NCBI GenBank assembly: GCA_002811675.1
Contig: PDIM01000001.1
Span: forward strand, 237,239-301,238
DNA length: 64,000 nucleotides
DNA from: Ichthyosporea sp. XGB-2017a
Taxonomy: Eukaryota > Opisthokonta > Ichthyosporea
Reading direction: 5' to 3'
The translations under genes and the position numbers were made by a program. Below, piece by piece: positions 10,026 through 21,683 of the stretch (positions are counted from its first letter, which is position 1; each line of letters opens with the position of its first letter). The notes beneath the pieces were generated by a model. That model searched no databases. It saw only the letters and a program-made list of their open reading frames with translations, and was not told the origin of the DNA.

Positions 10026-11210
10026 TTAAGTGTATGCTGGCCACACTTTTCCATTTTGGGCACGTTTTCGATGTGTGTTCAAGTGCCTATTTAATTCATC
10101 AGATCTTGCGAACCGCCTAGAGCACCCATCCCACGTACAAGGAAAGGGCTTTTCCCCAGTGTGAGTGCGCGTGTGTGTCGTCAAATGATCCGAGCGCGAG
10201 AATCTTCTCTCACATATTGTGCATTTGTAAGGTTTCAGACCACTGTGTTTGCGAAGGTGACGTGATAACTCATCAGATCTCGTAAAGCTTCGATCACAAC
10301 CGTCATATTTGCATTTGAATGGGCGTTCTCCTGTATGCGTCCTATAGTGTGTATCTAAATGAGAAGCTTTTGCGTAAGTTTTTGTACAGCCAGGATAATG
10401 GCAATTGAAAATTTTAGAAATTTTCGACGACGAACTACTGCGACGGCGAGAATTCGTCGACGCTCTTCGGGCTTGAACAGGCTCCGGGGAGCATTGACGA
10501 TATGTCGAATTTTCGGCAGGATATTCAGTTTGGCGATACTCGCTAGATTCATACTCACTTCGAGGCATATCATTATATCCATGGTGTGGCGCTGGGTGCT
10601 GACCTTGGTGTTCATATTGAGGGCCTCCCTGATAATGCTGTTGCTCAACATGCTGAGAGTATTCTCCTGGGGCACCATGATGGTACTGTGTGTGTTCATG
10701 TTGTGGGTAATTATGGACATATTGGCTTTCTCTCCCACTGCCGCTAGCATCTTCGGCATGTTCATATTTGACACGACCTTCAACTGCTGCTTGAGTATAT
10801 GGTGGCTGATTCTCGTGATAGGGATGGCGGTAATAGTTATTGTACCTTTCGGAAGTCTCTATTGGAGGGCTCTGAAAATGGTAAAATTTGTTAATCAAGT
10901 TGTTGATGTCTGCCCCACTATGTTTAATACCCGCAAGTCCCCGGATCGCCTCTTCTTCGGTGGCTGTCATTGTTACCACTTTTCTCTGCTCATTGCTACT
11001 CTCGGAATGCTCATTTGGGAGCGTAATCTCCGCAATACGCGCATGCGTTCTCGACGGACTTTCTATAACATTTAAAGAACCTACAGACGGAAGCGAGCTT
11101 CCTTGAGTTGGTGCCGCGACTCCAGGCTCGGGTGATCTCATTGGGCTCATTTCACTTGCCGGGTGTGGCTGCGTACAGTTAATATTCATGTAAAAGGAAT
11201 TTACATACAC
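10026..11210 (-). CDS. Four-C2H2-finger transcription factor with WT1/EGR/KLF-type fingers
   Basis: 394 residues in one exon. Four C-terminal zinc fingers: F1 270-292 (C-x4-C, helix KASHLDTH), F2 300-322 (C-x4-C, RSDELSRH), F3 330-350 (C-x2-C, RSDHLTTH), F4 358-380 (C-x4-C, RSDELNRH), with linkers TGERPFK, SGLKPYK and TGEKPFP. The spacing pattern 4-4-2-4 and C-terminal placement match vertebrate WT1. F2-F4 read like the three EGR fingers and F1-F3 like KLF/SP, so a GC-rich target (GCG-TGG/GGG-GCG plus a triplet) is predicted. The N-terminal ~260 residues are His/Gln/Tyr/Pro-rich and look like an activation domain. No KTS insertion lies between F3 and F4. Family membership is solid; WT1 orthology is a hypothesis. 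Confidence 0.85.
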   Translation of the reverse strand: MYVNSFYMNINCTQPHPASEMSPMRSPEPGVAAPTQGSSLPSVGSLNVIESPSRTHARIAEITLPNEHSESSNEQRKVVTMTATEEEAIRGLAGIKHSGADINNLINKFYHFQSPPIETSERYNNYYRHPYHENQPPYTQAAVEGRVKYEHAEDASGSGRESQYVHNYPQHEHTQYHHGAPGEYSQHVEQQHYQGGPQYEHQGQHPAPHHGYNDMPRSEYESSEYRQTEYPAENSTYRQCSPEPVQARRASTNSRRRSSSSSKISKIFNCHYPGCTKTYAKASHLDTHYRTHTGERPFKCKYDGCDRSFTRSDELSRHLRKHSGLKPYKCTICERRFSRSDHLTTHTRTHTGEKPFPCTWDGCSRRFARSDELNRHLNTHRKRAQNGKVWPAYT

Positions 11211-13761
11211 TTGTAAATATCTTCAATTGCAAACACTTATCAAGTTCTTATAAGCTATTGCTAACATTACAATTTCTTATGACTCTTTACAAAGATTTTT
11301 TCAGTTGAAATCCACGTTTTCTCTCTTGTGCGCTAAGTGTGTGTGTAGGTGCCTCAGTTGGTGATGTATGTAATACTTCTTCAGCTAAGCGACTCTGAGA
11401 GTACAGTAATTGTGCGATAATCAAAGTACGTCTATTGATCCTTCTTTCTTCCCAGTGTGGTGTGGATTAGTGTACTATGGTGACCATGAGTGTGGGTCCC
11501 TCTAAGCAATACTAAATATTGGAGGAAGGCGGCGGGAGAGATGATGGGGTGGGAGGGTTATTATACCCGCGGAGGAGGAGGAATATTATTATTATAATTA
11601 CATGAGTGATAATGAACCTTTACTGGGATGCCAAACCCCTTAACCCTCAGGGGAGATTGAAAAAGCGGGATGGACTAGCCCATACACCCCCATAGTAGTC
11701 CCCGCATATTGGACATCTCCTGTAACCCTAATACCTCCTCCCAGTGGAATTAAGATGGGGTTTGCGGTTTTAGGGGGTGAGGTGAGGCTTCTGCGCTAAA
11801 ATCCCCAGGGAGTGTTGGGAGGTTAATGAGGGGGGCAGAGTGTTAGGGATAAGGGATTAGGGGCGGCACTGTATTAATTATATCCATATCATACAATAAT
11901 ATTATATACAGCTAGCTCGACGAATATGAACCAGAATTTGACGGGGGCGTATTGGGGATGTTGCTACCCTGGGTACACCCCCGCCCAATCACCGTGCATT
12001 CCTTCCCAGGGTCTCTGCTCGCCTAATATATTATGACGTGATAATTGAGCGCGATATTATAACCAGCTCCAGCTTATTATAATTATAACGGCGCCCTCCT
12101 TGATTATACTGACGGCAACTTTTAGGGTGTCCTATGATTTGGCTCCCGGAATTTCAACAACACACATAACCCTAAACAAGAAAATTGCGAGCTAGCGGAC
12201 CTTTAGGTCTTTAGAATATTAGACTAAGGGGTAGGGGAGGGTTAGGGTTCAATAACTAATATTACATAATTAATATTAGCCACGCCTGTACGTTTATGCC
12301 AGAGGAGAATATTCTTAAGTATGGGCTTTACCATAGATAGGCGCGGGTTCCCAATCATGTGACCAGCGGAGGACGGAGGTTCGCAGAGCTGGGTGGAGTA
12401 TTGCAGAGGTTCACATTATAAAAACGTCTTAAATATACGGGGGCGGCCATATAGCTAACAAAATGGGCGCCAATGGATCGGGATTCGGGATCTGCACCAC
12501 GGTCCGGGGCCCCGGGCCCGCAGCAACGTCTAGATGATAGATCGTCTGTGCAAGTCGTTTCCTCGACAACCTCTAAAAAGACCACGTCGTGTCTGTGGAA
12601 TTTTCAAAAAAGGGCAAATTTGCGTGGTGAAGTGCGAATTGCCGCCGCTACTAGCTATAGCTATGCAAAATGGGGATAAAAAGCCGTGGGGAGCTGTACA
12701 CATTGTGGGGAGATAGGACAGGAAGTTATGTGCGGTGTATTTATAGGCAATGGTGTTGGGTAAGCTGCGCACAGCTTGTACGTGAGCGGTGAGATTTGAG
12801 AAGAATCAAATTCGAATCGAGCCTGCGCGCAAGTAATTTCTTTGGCATTTCTAGGTAGGTGGAGCAAATTCATAATTTCTATGTAGCTGGCCATAGTGAA
12901 AATGCGTCACCGCAAGGAAGCAGCTAGTAGTAATTATAGTACTACTGGCGCTACTATTTATAAGTCACTAGACCTACAGCTGATTTTTTCGGTTTACGCA
13001 GCTCCGGCCCCCCGTTTCTAGGACAACGTCCAGGTTCTCTCTTTGGTTCCCATTCATTTATGTATGCTAGTACAGCTCTTATAATAATTAGTTACGCCAG
13101 TCAAGAATTTCTTTTGTCGATGGCGCCCAAATTTTTATTACACACTTTCACAACCGCAAAGATATTATAAAAGGAAGGCAATGGTTCCCTTCTATTTCAC
13201 CCCATGTGAAAATGCTCAGCTGACAAATCAGCTGTGTTGTACGAGAATTGATCTATGAGAAACGTAGATTGTTTTTATTTGCTTTAGGGCCTCCAACTAC
13301 AACCCGCTGTCATTACTGTGCGTAGAATCGAAATCAATCAATGGAATGGGGTGTAAGACAGATCATACACTCTAATAGAACAAAGCAATTCCCAAAGCTA
13401 CATGAGTAAACATTTTTTTTAGTCTCATAGTTCTGCATTGACGTTTTTAAAGACCTCACAGATAGAGGGGCTATATAATAGGTATTAGCAGTTTGTCGAT
13501 GCTTTTTTTCTGTGAAGGAGCAGAAGCACAGACAGATGCTCTCGATGTGAAGTTTATTTTGAGGAGAAAATTAGGAGGTGCGTGCATGGTACGCATGCAC
13601 TTTATAATAACACTTGGTGTGGTATGTGCAAGAATTTGGGTCTTATTATATACACAATAATTGTTAGATAGCATAACTAATCAATAAGTTGGTTTGGCAT
13701 GGGCATAAAAGAAGAATTCTAGTATACTAGCTCTCATATGAACCATGGGGGCCAAGCGCAA
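11211..13761. promoter_or_regulatory. 2.55-kb non-coding region upstream of the zinc-finger gene
   Basis: The longest gene-free stretch in the window. No open frame in it looks conserved and I found no tRNA-like fold. It holds telomere-like elements (TAACCCTAA 11723-11731, GTTAGGG 11842-11848, TAACCCTAAA 12167-12176, GGGTTAGGGTT 12239-12249), GC boxes (ACGGGGGCGT 11941-11950, CACCCCCGCCC 11976-11986, ACGGGGGCGG 12437-12446), many TTATAAT-type elements (for example around 12050-12090, 13077-13090 and 13601-13610) and a GC palindrome near 12506-12520. The first ~1.5 kb next to the ATG at 11210 is probably its control region; the part next to 13761 would be the TAF1C-like gene's 3' side. Confidence 0.5.
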
Positions 13762-15999
13762 TTAGAAGCCCTCTACTCGCGAACGCCCTTTCTTCTTAGC
13801 TTTTCTGCTCGATGGACTTGTTCGTGTTCGTTTACTAATAGCCCGCTTAATTGCCGTCGGCGGTGGGCTTTGTCTGTCACGACCAGAAACTATCGGCTTT
13901 TCTGTTTCTTCACCGGTATCGCGGAAGGACACTTGGGAAGTGTTTTCATTGGAGGTTTCAATAAGTTTACCAGTTTGATTCTTTTCTATATTGTCACCCT
14001 TCCATTGTTTTACAAGGAAGGAGCTGGCTGAATATACGCCCTCTTGTTCTTCAACTTTACTTTGGACAGATTTACTGTCAAACGCTTCTGGTAGAACACA
14101 TAGAGATTTTGAGTCATAATAAACGTGACTATACTTTTGCAAGTTATCTAAATTTCCCAACTTCTGTAAACTCCTTTGCCTCATGGGGACATACTTTTCG
14201 GAGAAATTTATGCGCCGGAAAAACGGACTTTGGCTGTTGCTAATCTGACCCTCAGTAGTTACAAAATTTTTCTCCGTAATTTCTGAAAGCAGTCTGGGGT
14301 GAGTGCGTGTGTTTTCAGATATATCCTCCTTAGCTATTTCATACATACTATCATTGCTCTTCAAGTTAGAAACTCTGTTACCCACCACAGAGTAATCACA
14401 TGTAACACACTCCGTTCGCTGAATAAAATCATTAATCGAAGTTCCAAGTGAATTCACAGCGGTCCCATTACCAGCCATTTCCTTCACGTTTCTCTCCGTG
14501 CAATGTGGACTGAAGCAGCGGTATCGCAATTTTCCTTTGGCTTCAAGTTGAAGAAAAAATATGTTTTCTTTGCTAATAAATTGATGACCCAGAATAGTGT
14601 CCGTATCAGAATCTTCCCAATTTTTGTCAAAAACTCTAAAAGGCTCTTTTAGCAGGGATGGTTGTTGCCCAACAAAAGCATTATTATTGCGGCTAAATAA
14701 ATACAAAGATGAGCTGCTCAGACATTGCTTTGATGTCTCGCAACTTTCAGTTATCGGATATACGCGCAATTCCCCTCCACCTCCATTAGATGTGACAAGC
14801 GCTGGGGATTCTGTCAAACTGTTGCGTTTCACAAAACTTGCAAATAAAGGTGGGTCGCTTTGATGATGAAAACAGCTCATGTATAGTGAACCTGGCATCC
14901 TACAGTCGCCAAGCCCAATCTCTCGATCAGACGCTACAGCATACCGATACGGGTTCAATGGATCGGTTTCAATGAGAGTAATGGAGCTTGTTTCGAAATC
15001 TATCAAATTGGCGCTTTTCCCTTGACATCTAAAATCGCAAAGAGATGCCTTTGTATGAAGCCCACTCAAGACCACCCGGGGATGGAAAGAGAACTTTGAC
15101 TTCAGGTTACAATGGTTTTTAATGCCACCAATAATCTTTTTCTCCAGGCTTTTAAACTCATTCCAAATAGAGACGGTGCCGTTCTCACAAGAAAACAGAA
15201 TCTCCTCCTCTATAAACGGGCTGACGTGACAATCCGAAATACAATAATCCAAACGCGCACAGAAGCTGGGCGTTGATGCCTCACCCTTCAGAGCATTTGT
15301 TTTGACAGCCCAAGCCCCATACAGTGAGCAGACGCAAGCCATAGAAGAATTCGCTCCTCCCTCTGAAGCTCCAAAAACCCCTCGTACTGGCATTTTCATC
15401 TTGAACAAATGCTGCTCATTGAGGACGTGCAGTTTAGCCCCATCTATTTCGAACGTAGTCGCCTGCATACCCATTGCGTTAGGCCCATAAGGATGAAGGA
15501 CTACGTGTTCTTTCTCTTCACTAAAATGGTAAAGGCAATTACCAATGCAAGGCTTGGAAAATGATGCAGATTTGAACGTGGGAGTAATGGTATCTTCAAT
15601 ATACTGTTTAAGAAGTTCACTAGGAACGTAGGAATCCGGCATGCTCTTGTGGAAATAAGACAACTGGTCTTCTACAGAAGCTGAAGGTTCACTAGCGTAC
15701 AGGGGCTCTGCATTGCAAGATTGCTGCCAAAGAAGGGTTGCATTATGGGAAGGTGACTGTAATCCGGTTAGGGAATGTAATTTACTCGTATCAATATCAT
15801 TGTCGCTGTGCTTGTATGCGTTTTCTGGGAAAGTGAAACCATTAAGACCATAATCAAAAGTAGGACATAGAGTTATCCGCTTACTTTGTACATCTTTCTC
15901 GTTAGTCTTCTCTCTGTCTTGTCTTCCTCTCCATACAGGAGCTATAAGGTCTGGAAATGTGGGGGATGGCATGTTTTTTGAAGCATTGTTGGAAAGCAC
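13762..15999 (-). CDS. TAF1C/Rrn6-like Pol I initiation factor subunit (tentative)
   Basis: 745 residues in one exon. The middle (~150-480) has irregular beta-propeller-like segments, for instance FHPRVVLSGLHTKASLCDFR and RYAVASDREIGLGDCRMPGS, resembling the WD-like region of TAF1C, the SL1/core-factor subunit that positions RNA polymerase I on rDNA. The C-terminus is Ser-rich, then strongly basic (KRTRTSPSSRKAKKKGRSR), ending in Gly-Phe; from memory, TAF1C/Rrn6 proteins end similarly. I recognise no enzymatic motif. A divergent WD40 protein of another kind is the main alternative. Start is the ATG at 15999; a second in-frame ATG (MPSPTFPDLIAPVW) lies nine codons in. Confidence 0.45.
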   Translation of the reverse strand: MLSNNASKNMPSPTFPDLIAPVWRGRQDREKTNEKDVQSKRITLCPTFDYGLNGFTFPENAYKHSDNDIDTSKLHSLTGLQSPSHNATLLWQQSCNAEPLYASEPSASVEDQLSYFHKSMPDSYVPSELLKQYIEDTITPTFKSASFSKPCIGNCLYHFSEEKEHVVLHPYGPNAMGMQATTFEIDGAKLHVLNEQHLFKMKMPVRGVFGASEGGANSSMACVCSLYGAWAVKTNALKGEASTPSFCARLDYCISDCHVSPFIEEEILFSCENGTVSIWNEFKSLEKKIIGGIKNHCNLKSKFSFHPRVVLSGLHTKASLCDFRCQGKSANLIDFETSSITLIETDPLNPYRYAVASDREIGLGDCRMPGSLYMSCFHHQSDPPLFASFVKRNSLTESPALVTSNGGGGELRVYPITESCETSKQCLSSSSLYLFSRNNNAFVGQQPSLLKEPFRVFDKNWEDSDTDTILGHQFISKENIFFLQLEAKGKLRYRCFSPHCTERNVKEMAGNGTAVNSLGTSINDFIQRTECVTCDYSVVGNRVSNLKSNDSMYEIAKEDISENTRTHPRLLSEITEKNFVTTEGQISNSQSPFFRRINFSEKYVPMRQRSLQKLGNLDNLQKYSHVYYDSKSLCVLPEAFDSKSVQSKVEEQEGVYSASSFLVKQWKGDNIEKNQTGKLIETSNENTSQVSFRDTGEETEKPIVSGRDRQSPPPTAIKRAISKRTRTSPSSRKAKKKGRSRVEGF

Positions 16000-16581
16000 T
16001 CACTCTACATGAGGTAAACGCGTATCCTATTATTTACAGGAAACATCAGAAAGAGAGCAGAATAAAAGGCAGTGAGTGAGTAGGAGTGCAGATTCACAAT
16101 ATGGAGGTGTAACTCGTCGTCAACTGAAGAGTAGCTGGCTCCAGAACTCCGAGGTTTAAAGAGGGGCTGGGACTTGGGAGCGGCCATGCTCCTTGTCCAG
16201 CTAGAAGAGAGGGAGGTGAGGAGGGTTACGCTTGGGGTGTGAGTACATAGGTGCAACTCTTCAACATGAACTTCAACAAAGCTCACGTGAATTGTGACAA
16301 GTGACCAATGGAGCCTTGCTCCTTGTCTGCACCCTTCTGTTCACACACACCGCCTGTCTCCTTACCCTGGAATCCATAATGTTCCCCCCCCAATGAGTTT
16401 AGAATACCAATATCATTGCTGTAGTGCATCTCAAACGCGTCACTAAGTGTTTATTTAGGCTAAGCTACAGCATTGCGCAATGCTAGCGAAAGTTGAGGTT
16501 ATGAAAATGAGTCCTAAGTATCGGAGCTGAGAGAAGAGAAAGAGAGTTGTTAATAAATCCGTATACAAGGGCGTTGTACGA
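16000..16581. other. Intergenic region between prefoldin 5 and the TAF1C-like gene
   Basis: 582 bp between co-directional minus-strand genes. It contains a purine-rich, partly GGGTTA-like patch near 16205-16230 that may belong to the TAF1C-like promoter. No supportable gene. Confidence 0.4.
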
Positions 16582-17031
16582 TCAAGCTTTCGCCTGAGGT
16601 GCATTTTGCTGCATCATACGTTGTTGCAAAACTTCTGCAAGCGCCTGTAGATTTTGACGTTTAGCATTGATTGATTCCGTCAAAACCTGGCATTTCTTTT
16701 GGATGAAATCGCATTTACGTTCGAAAAATCCCGTACCCTCCTTAGAATTCCTTTCAATAAAGTAACCCGTTCCAACATCAAGAAGAACGCGATCCGTTTT
16801 AACAAGCTTGCCCGGGATGTAAAGGGACGTAGTAAGAGGAATTAATATATCTTTGCCTTCATTTTCTGGACAGAGTTGCTTGCAGGCTTTTCCTGAATCC
16901 AAAAATCGGGCATTTGCCATTGACAGTTGTTGAAGAGAGTTGGTAAGAAACTGAACTTCTTCCTCTAGCTGTTGCTTAAACATTTGAAGCTGCTGTAATG
17001 GCAGTTTAGTAAGATCTATATTCTGAGCCAT
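16582..17031 (-). CDS. PFDN5: Prefoldin subunit 5
   Basis: 149 residues in one exon. Alpha-class prefoldin subunit of the hexameric cytosolic chaperone that passes actin and tubulin to CCT. The N-terminal coil starts DLTKLPLQQLQMFKQQLEEE, the classic GIM5/PFDN5 start. The central hairpin region has LIPLTTSLYIPGKL and DVGTGYFIE, followed by a second coil ending in Gln-rich sequence. Length agrees with human PFDN5 (154). It is divergent from NPC1 with a 410-bp shared upstream region. Confidence 0.95.
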   Translation of the reverse strand: MAQNIDLTKLPLQQLQMFKQQLEEEVQFLTNSLQQLSMANARFLDSGKACKQLCPENEGKDILIPLTTSLYIPGKLVKTDRVLLDVGTGYFIERNSKEGTGFFERKCDFIQKKCQVLTESINAKRQNLQALAEVLQQRMMQQNAPQAKA

Positions 17032-17441
17032 GGCTACTTTCTTTCACTAGGAGAACTCTATCTTGTTTCAGTTGTGATACACGTGTGGATTTGGCTTCCC
17101 TCAAATGGGCGAGTATAAATCTGCTCCTCGTATATGAAAAGCAAACGGTCGAATAACAAGAAACAAACACAAGCAGCACTTCTGGTCAGCTGCAGCAGCT
17201 GGGAGGGGTTAAGGGTTAGAGGTCCCGTGATCAAACCACAGCAGCTAGCTGCTAGCATGCCGAGGAGTACTACATGGACAGTACAGAACTGGAGGTGTAG
17301 CTGGATTATTAAATTATAGCAAACTCTGCAGGTTACTGTATATGGAGGATCTAGTGAGAGAGAGAGGGAGAGAGAGAGGATTGAGAAAAGAAAGTGAAAT
17401 AGAAGTAGAAATCCGTAGTGAGTCGAGGTCGGGAGTAGGAA
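17032..17441. promoter_or_regulatory. Divergent PFDN5/NPC1 promoter region
   Basis: Contains GGTTAAGGGTTAGAGG (about 17208-17223), a GCAGCTAGCTGC palindrome near 17242-17253 and a GA-rich tract (17353-17380) just before the NPC1 ATG. Confidence 0.4.
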
Positions 17442-20400
17442 ATGGAGAGGAAGTATGGAAAACTCCGTCCTATGAAAGGGGTGAAGACATGGGCGAGATG
17501 GAGAATGTTTGCTATTAAAGTATTGGCCTTCTACATAGCCGTGATTAGTTTACCGGCTTCAAGCGGTTCCTTTCAAGGGGAAATTGTTACATTGGAGCCA
17601 CAGCTTGTTCATGCCAGAGGTCAGTGTATGATGTATGGACAGTGTGACAAGGATGAGGATGATAGACCATTGAATTGTTTTTACAATGGGGCGGCTAAGC
17701 CAGCAGCGGGAGATGGGGAAGATGGTGGTAGTGGGGAATTTTTATCATTAATTCAAGAGTTATGCCCTTCACTGGCCTCCGAAACTTTATTTTGCTGTGA
17801 TTTGGCACAGCTCAAGACAATGAGGGAATCGATTTCCCCTGCGCGTAGTATGTTACTAGCATGCCCGGCTTGCTTGAAAAATTTTCTTAATATGTGGTGT
17901 CAAATGACGTAAGTGGATTGTTGAGGAAAATATTTGGAGTTTGTGTATTAGATATTAATGTATTTTTGCTATAGATGCTCTCCAAATCAATCTATGTTCA
18001 CCAATGTAACGAATACCACAGAAAGTAAATCTCAAAAAGGGAAAGTGATTGTGTCAGAGCTGAGTTACCATGTTACGGAAAAATACGCTGTGGATTTATA
18101 CGGCTCTTGCAAAGATGTTTCCCTACCCCAGGGCAATGAAAAGGCAATGGCCTTTCTATGTTTAACATCAGAGCCACCCTGTACCCCACACAAGTGGCTG
18201 AACTTTCTAGGGACGAAAAACAATCCGGGATCTCCTTTTCAAATTGACTTTGTGTTTTCAAATTCTTCTAAGGCATCTGTATCAAATAGTCAAGTAGACC
18301 CACTAAACACGGAGAACATTCCCTGCAATATAAGCGGGTCGGACTCGTGTTCCTGTACAGACTGCTTAGCTTCCTGCCCAGCGCCACACCCAGTGGACCC
18401 ACGGACGGACCACGGTTATCCCGTAATTCACATTGGTTCATGGTCAATTCCTATAGTCTATTTGGTGCTTGATGTAATGTTTGTGTCACTAGTTGTCTGT
18501 GGCTTTGCTTTTCGCTCTTACCGCAAATACAAAAGTAGCCAATTTGCTTATGCCCTTTTGAATGGCGATGAGGATGTTGATCGCTCTATTAATTCACAGG
18601 TATCGGAACCTCTTCAAGTAGAAGAGCTTGCCCCACAGGCTAGTGATTGGTTAAATACTCAACAAAAGTTGGCCGATGGATTCTATTGGTGGGGCTGCTT
18701 TTGTGCTCGACACCCAGATAAAATTCTTCTGGTTGGCCTGATGATTGTAGCCATTCTTGCTGCTGGTGTAACGAAATTCGTTGTAACAACTGATCCGGTT
18801 AAACTCGGAGCCGCAGACGAAAGTATGGTTAAGCAGCAAAAAGAATACTACGATCGAAACTTTGGTCCGTTTTATAGAACAGAGCAGATAATTGTGACAC
18901 CCAAAAATCAATCAACATTTTTTGATGAAGACGGAAATGAGTGGGGCCCGGTTTTCCGAAAGGAGGTGGTTGATGAATTTTTCGAGCTTCAGAAAAATAT
19001 TTCAATGCTCGAAGTGTCTATTGACACACAGCATGACCATAATCCTCGCATGACCCTAGATGATATTTGCTTCAAGCCCCTGTATCCCCCTTGCGAAGGA
19101 TGCAAAGTCGATCCAAAGAGCCAAGGATGTGCAAGTTTTACATTGTTCAACTTTTGGGGAAATGATTTGGATAGATTTCGAAATGATGATGATTGGATGA
19201 CTCACGCCCGCTTTTGTTTACGAGTTCCGAGCCCAGAATGCTTTGGTTCGTTCGGAGGACCTTCCAACCCAAATCTCATTGTCGGAGGATTTAATGGAAC
19301 CGATTATACAAGTGCCAAAGCTTTGATTGTTACGTATGTAGTGAATAACCACATTAGCAACGAAAAAAATGAAAAAGCTAAAGCATGGGAGAAGGTCTAT
19401 GTAGAGTTCCTTAAAGCTGCTCAGAACAATATAGTTAATTTTGACTTTGCCTTTTCTTCCGAGCGATCGATAGAAGACGAACTTTTTAGGGAAAGTGAAG
19501 CAGACATGTCTACCATTCTTTTGAGCTATATTCTCATGTTTACTTACGTTTCCTTTGCTCTGGGAAGAAACTCTCGATGTTGTGTAGATACCCGTATAGG
19601 GTTGGGGCTTTGTGGGGTAATCATAGTTCTGTTGTCAGTAGCTTGTGCTATTGGCTTTTTCAGCTATCTGGGTGTCGAGGGAACCTTGTTTATTCTCGAA
19701 GTGGTACCATTTCTTGTCTTAGCTGTTGGGGTCGATAATATATTTCTGCTTGTTCAAAATTATGAACGCACTGAATTAGATGCACGGACTGAAAGAAGGA
19801 TCGGCAAGGTAGTTGCAGAAGTTGGTCCTAGCATGCTTCTCTCTTCATTATCTGAAACATTTGCTTTTGCCATTGGCTGTCTTGCTAATATGCCAGCTGT
19901 CAAGGTATTCTCTATGTTTGCTGCTGCGTCGGTTTTCATTAATTTTTTGCTCCAGATCACGTGTTTTGTATCTTTGCTGGCCCTTGATTCAAAACGTGAG
20001 CTCAGTGGACGAATGGATGTCTTTCCATGCTTCAAAGCCACTTGCTTTGGTTCATCTAAAGCCAATTCTGAAACATTACTTCGTCGTTTTTTCCGTAAAT
20101 GCTACGCTCCTTTCTTGTTGAATGATTATATAAGGGCTATAGTTGCTGTATTATTTTTAGGCACTTTTTTTGCTTCTGTGGAGCTGATACTTTCTTTAGG
20201 AATTGGGCTTGATCAGCGTATGGCGGTGCCGAAAGATTCATATTTGGTTAATTATTTCCAAAACCTAAATGAATATCTTCATGTTGGCCCGCCCGTGTAT
20301 TTCGTGGTCAAAGGTGTAAACGTGTCCGATGTGTCGGGCCAAAATGCTTTGTGTGGATCTGGAGGATGCTCCCCCAATTCGGTAGTAGCCACTCTTAACG

Positions 20401-21545
20401 AAGCTTCTAAGGATTCGCAACGTACGTTTATTGCTCTTCCTTCGGATTCCTGGATTGATGATTATTTCAAGTGGAGTAACCCCTCATCTACCTGTTGTTC
20501 GATTAAGAATAATACGAAGCACTCTTTCTGCCCGTTTTGCTTGTCACCGTCGGAAAAGCAATCATGCAAGAAGTGCTTTGAATATTCTGATTTGGTTGAC
20601 AATAGGCCACCTGCGGATAGTTTTATTCCTTACCTTCGATACTTTCTTATTGACAATCCTTCCCAAGACTGCCCTTCAGCAGGTCACGCTGGCTATCGAA
20701 ATTCGGTGAACATAACTGAAGATGGACAAGTGTCTGCATCTGTTTTTCGCACCTATCATACTATTTTGCGCAGTGCTGGTGATTTTATTGGCGCTTATCA
20801 ATCTGCCCTGGATATAGCGAAGCAAATGTCTGAAAATATTGGAGCGGAAGTGTTCCCATATAGTATATTCTATATTTTTTACGACCAGTATCTTGATATT
20901 CCCATTCAAACTGCTTATAGTTTAATGTTGGCGATTGGTTCTGTAATGCTGACGTCAACGCTAATCCTTGGGAATGTGTATGCTGGGCTTTTGATCTCAT
21001 CGTTTGTTGCTGTTGTGAGTGTCAACATAATGGGTGCGATGTCGTTTTTGGGAATTGACTTGAATGCCGTGTCTCTTGTAAACTTGGTTATGTCAGTGGG
21101 AATCTCAGTGGAGTTCTGTGCGCATCTAATTCGTGCGTTCATGATCTCTCACGGAACGCGACGAGATCGTGCAAATGCTGCACTTGTAGATATGGGGTTG
21201 AGTATATTCACGGGAATAACGTTAACCAAATTTATAGGGGTGTCAGTCCTTGCATGGGCAAGTTCCGAGTTGTTTCAGGTGTTTTATTTTCGAATGTACA
21301 TATGTTTGATTGTTATTGGGGCTCTCCATGGACTCGTTCTTCTTCCCGTAGTACTTAGCTACATTGGGCCCAGTTCATCTGCCAGAATTTATATTCCTGG
21401 TGGTGGTATTGCGGGAACAACCGAGTCGCCGTCCTTTACTAGTGGCAGGGGAAACGCAGAAAGTGACGATGAAGAATTACTTGACGACCCGCAGGCAAGT
21501 TTTCATGTGACTGATGACGATCTTGCCAGGGAAGTCGTGTTTTAG
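17442..21545 (+). CDS. NPC1: NPC1 intracellular cholesterol transporter
   Basis: Exports cholesterol from late endosomes and lysosomes. Exons 17442-17908 and 17975-21545 (66-nt intron, GT-AG) join in frame to 1345 residues (human 1278). The junction yields MWCQMTCSPNQSMF, matching the FCELTCSPRQSQF-type segment of the N-terminal sterol-binding domain. A signal peptide is present (~22-43). Further on are Cys-rich luminal loops, a sterol-sensing domain around ILLSYILMFTYVSFALG to FLVLAVGVDNIFLLVQNY, and a second RND-type membrane block near the C-terminus. The acidic cytosolic tail contains DDEELLDDP, a plausible dileucine lysosomal sorting signal in place of the vertebrate C-terminal LLNF. Confidence 0.95.
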
Positions 21546-21556
21546 ATGGTATGTAG

Positions 21557-21562
21557 AATAAA
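21557..21562 (+). terminator. Poly(A) signal AATAAA of NPC1
   Basis: Begins 12 bp after the NPC1 stop, within the 138-bp gap to the convergent PPTC7 gene. Confidence 0.5.
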
Positions 21563-21683
21563 AAACTGAAATTAAATTCGACAGAAAATATAGAACATAC
21601 GTTTAAATATCGAAGTTTAATTGGGAACAGCACCGTTCAAAGTATGAAAATATTCTCGAAAATAGTTTTTGCCTTTGTACGAG

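Noticed and set aside
10359-11075. 238-residue plus-strand open frame with membrane-like segments
   Set aside because: Antisense to the His/Gln/Tyr-rich part and fingers of the zinc-finger gene, whose four intact fingers decide the strand.
12780-12840. tRNA-like TTCGAATC sequence
   Set aside because: No acceptor, D-arm or anticodon stem pairs around it.
12355-12894. Several 60-80 residue open frames in the large non-coding region
   Set aside because: They overlap each other on both strands, show no domain or biased composition, and have no plausible splice partners.
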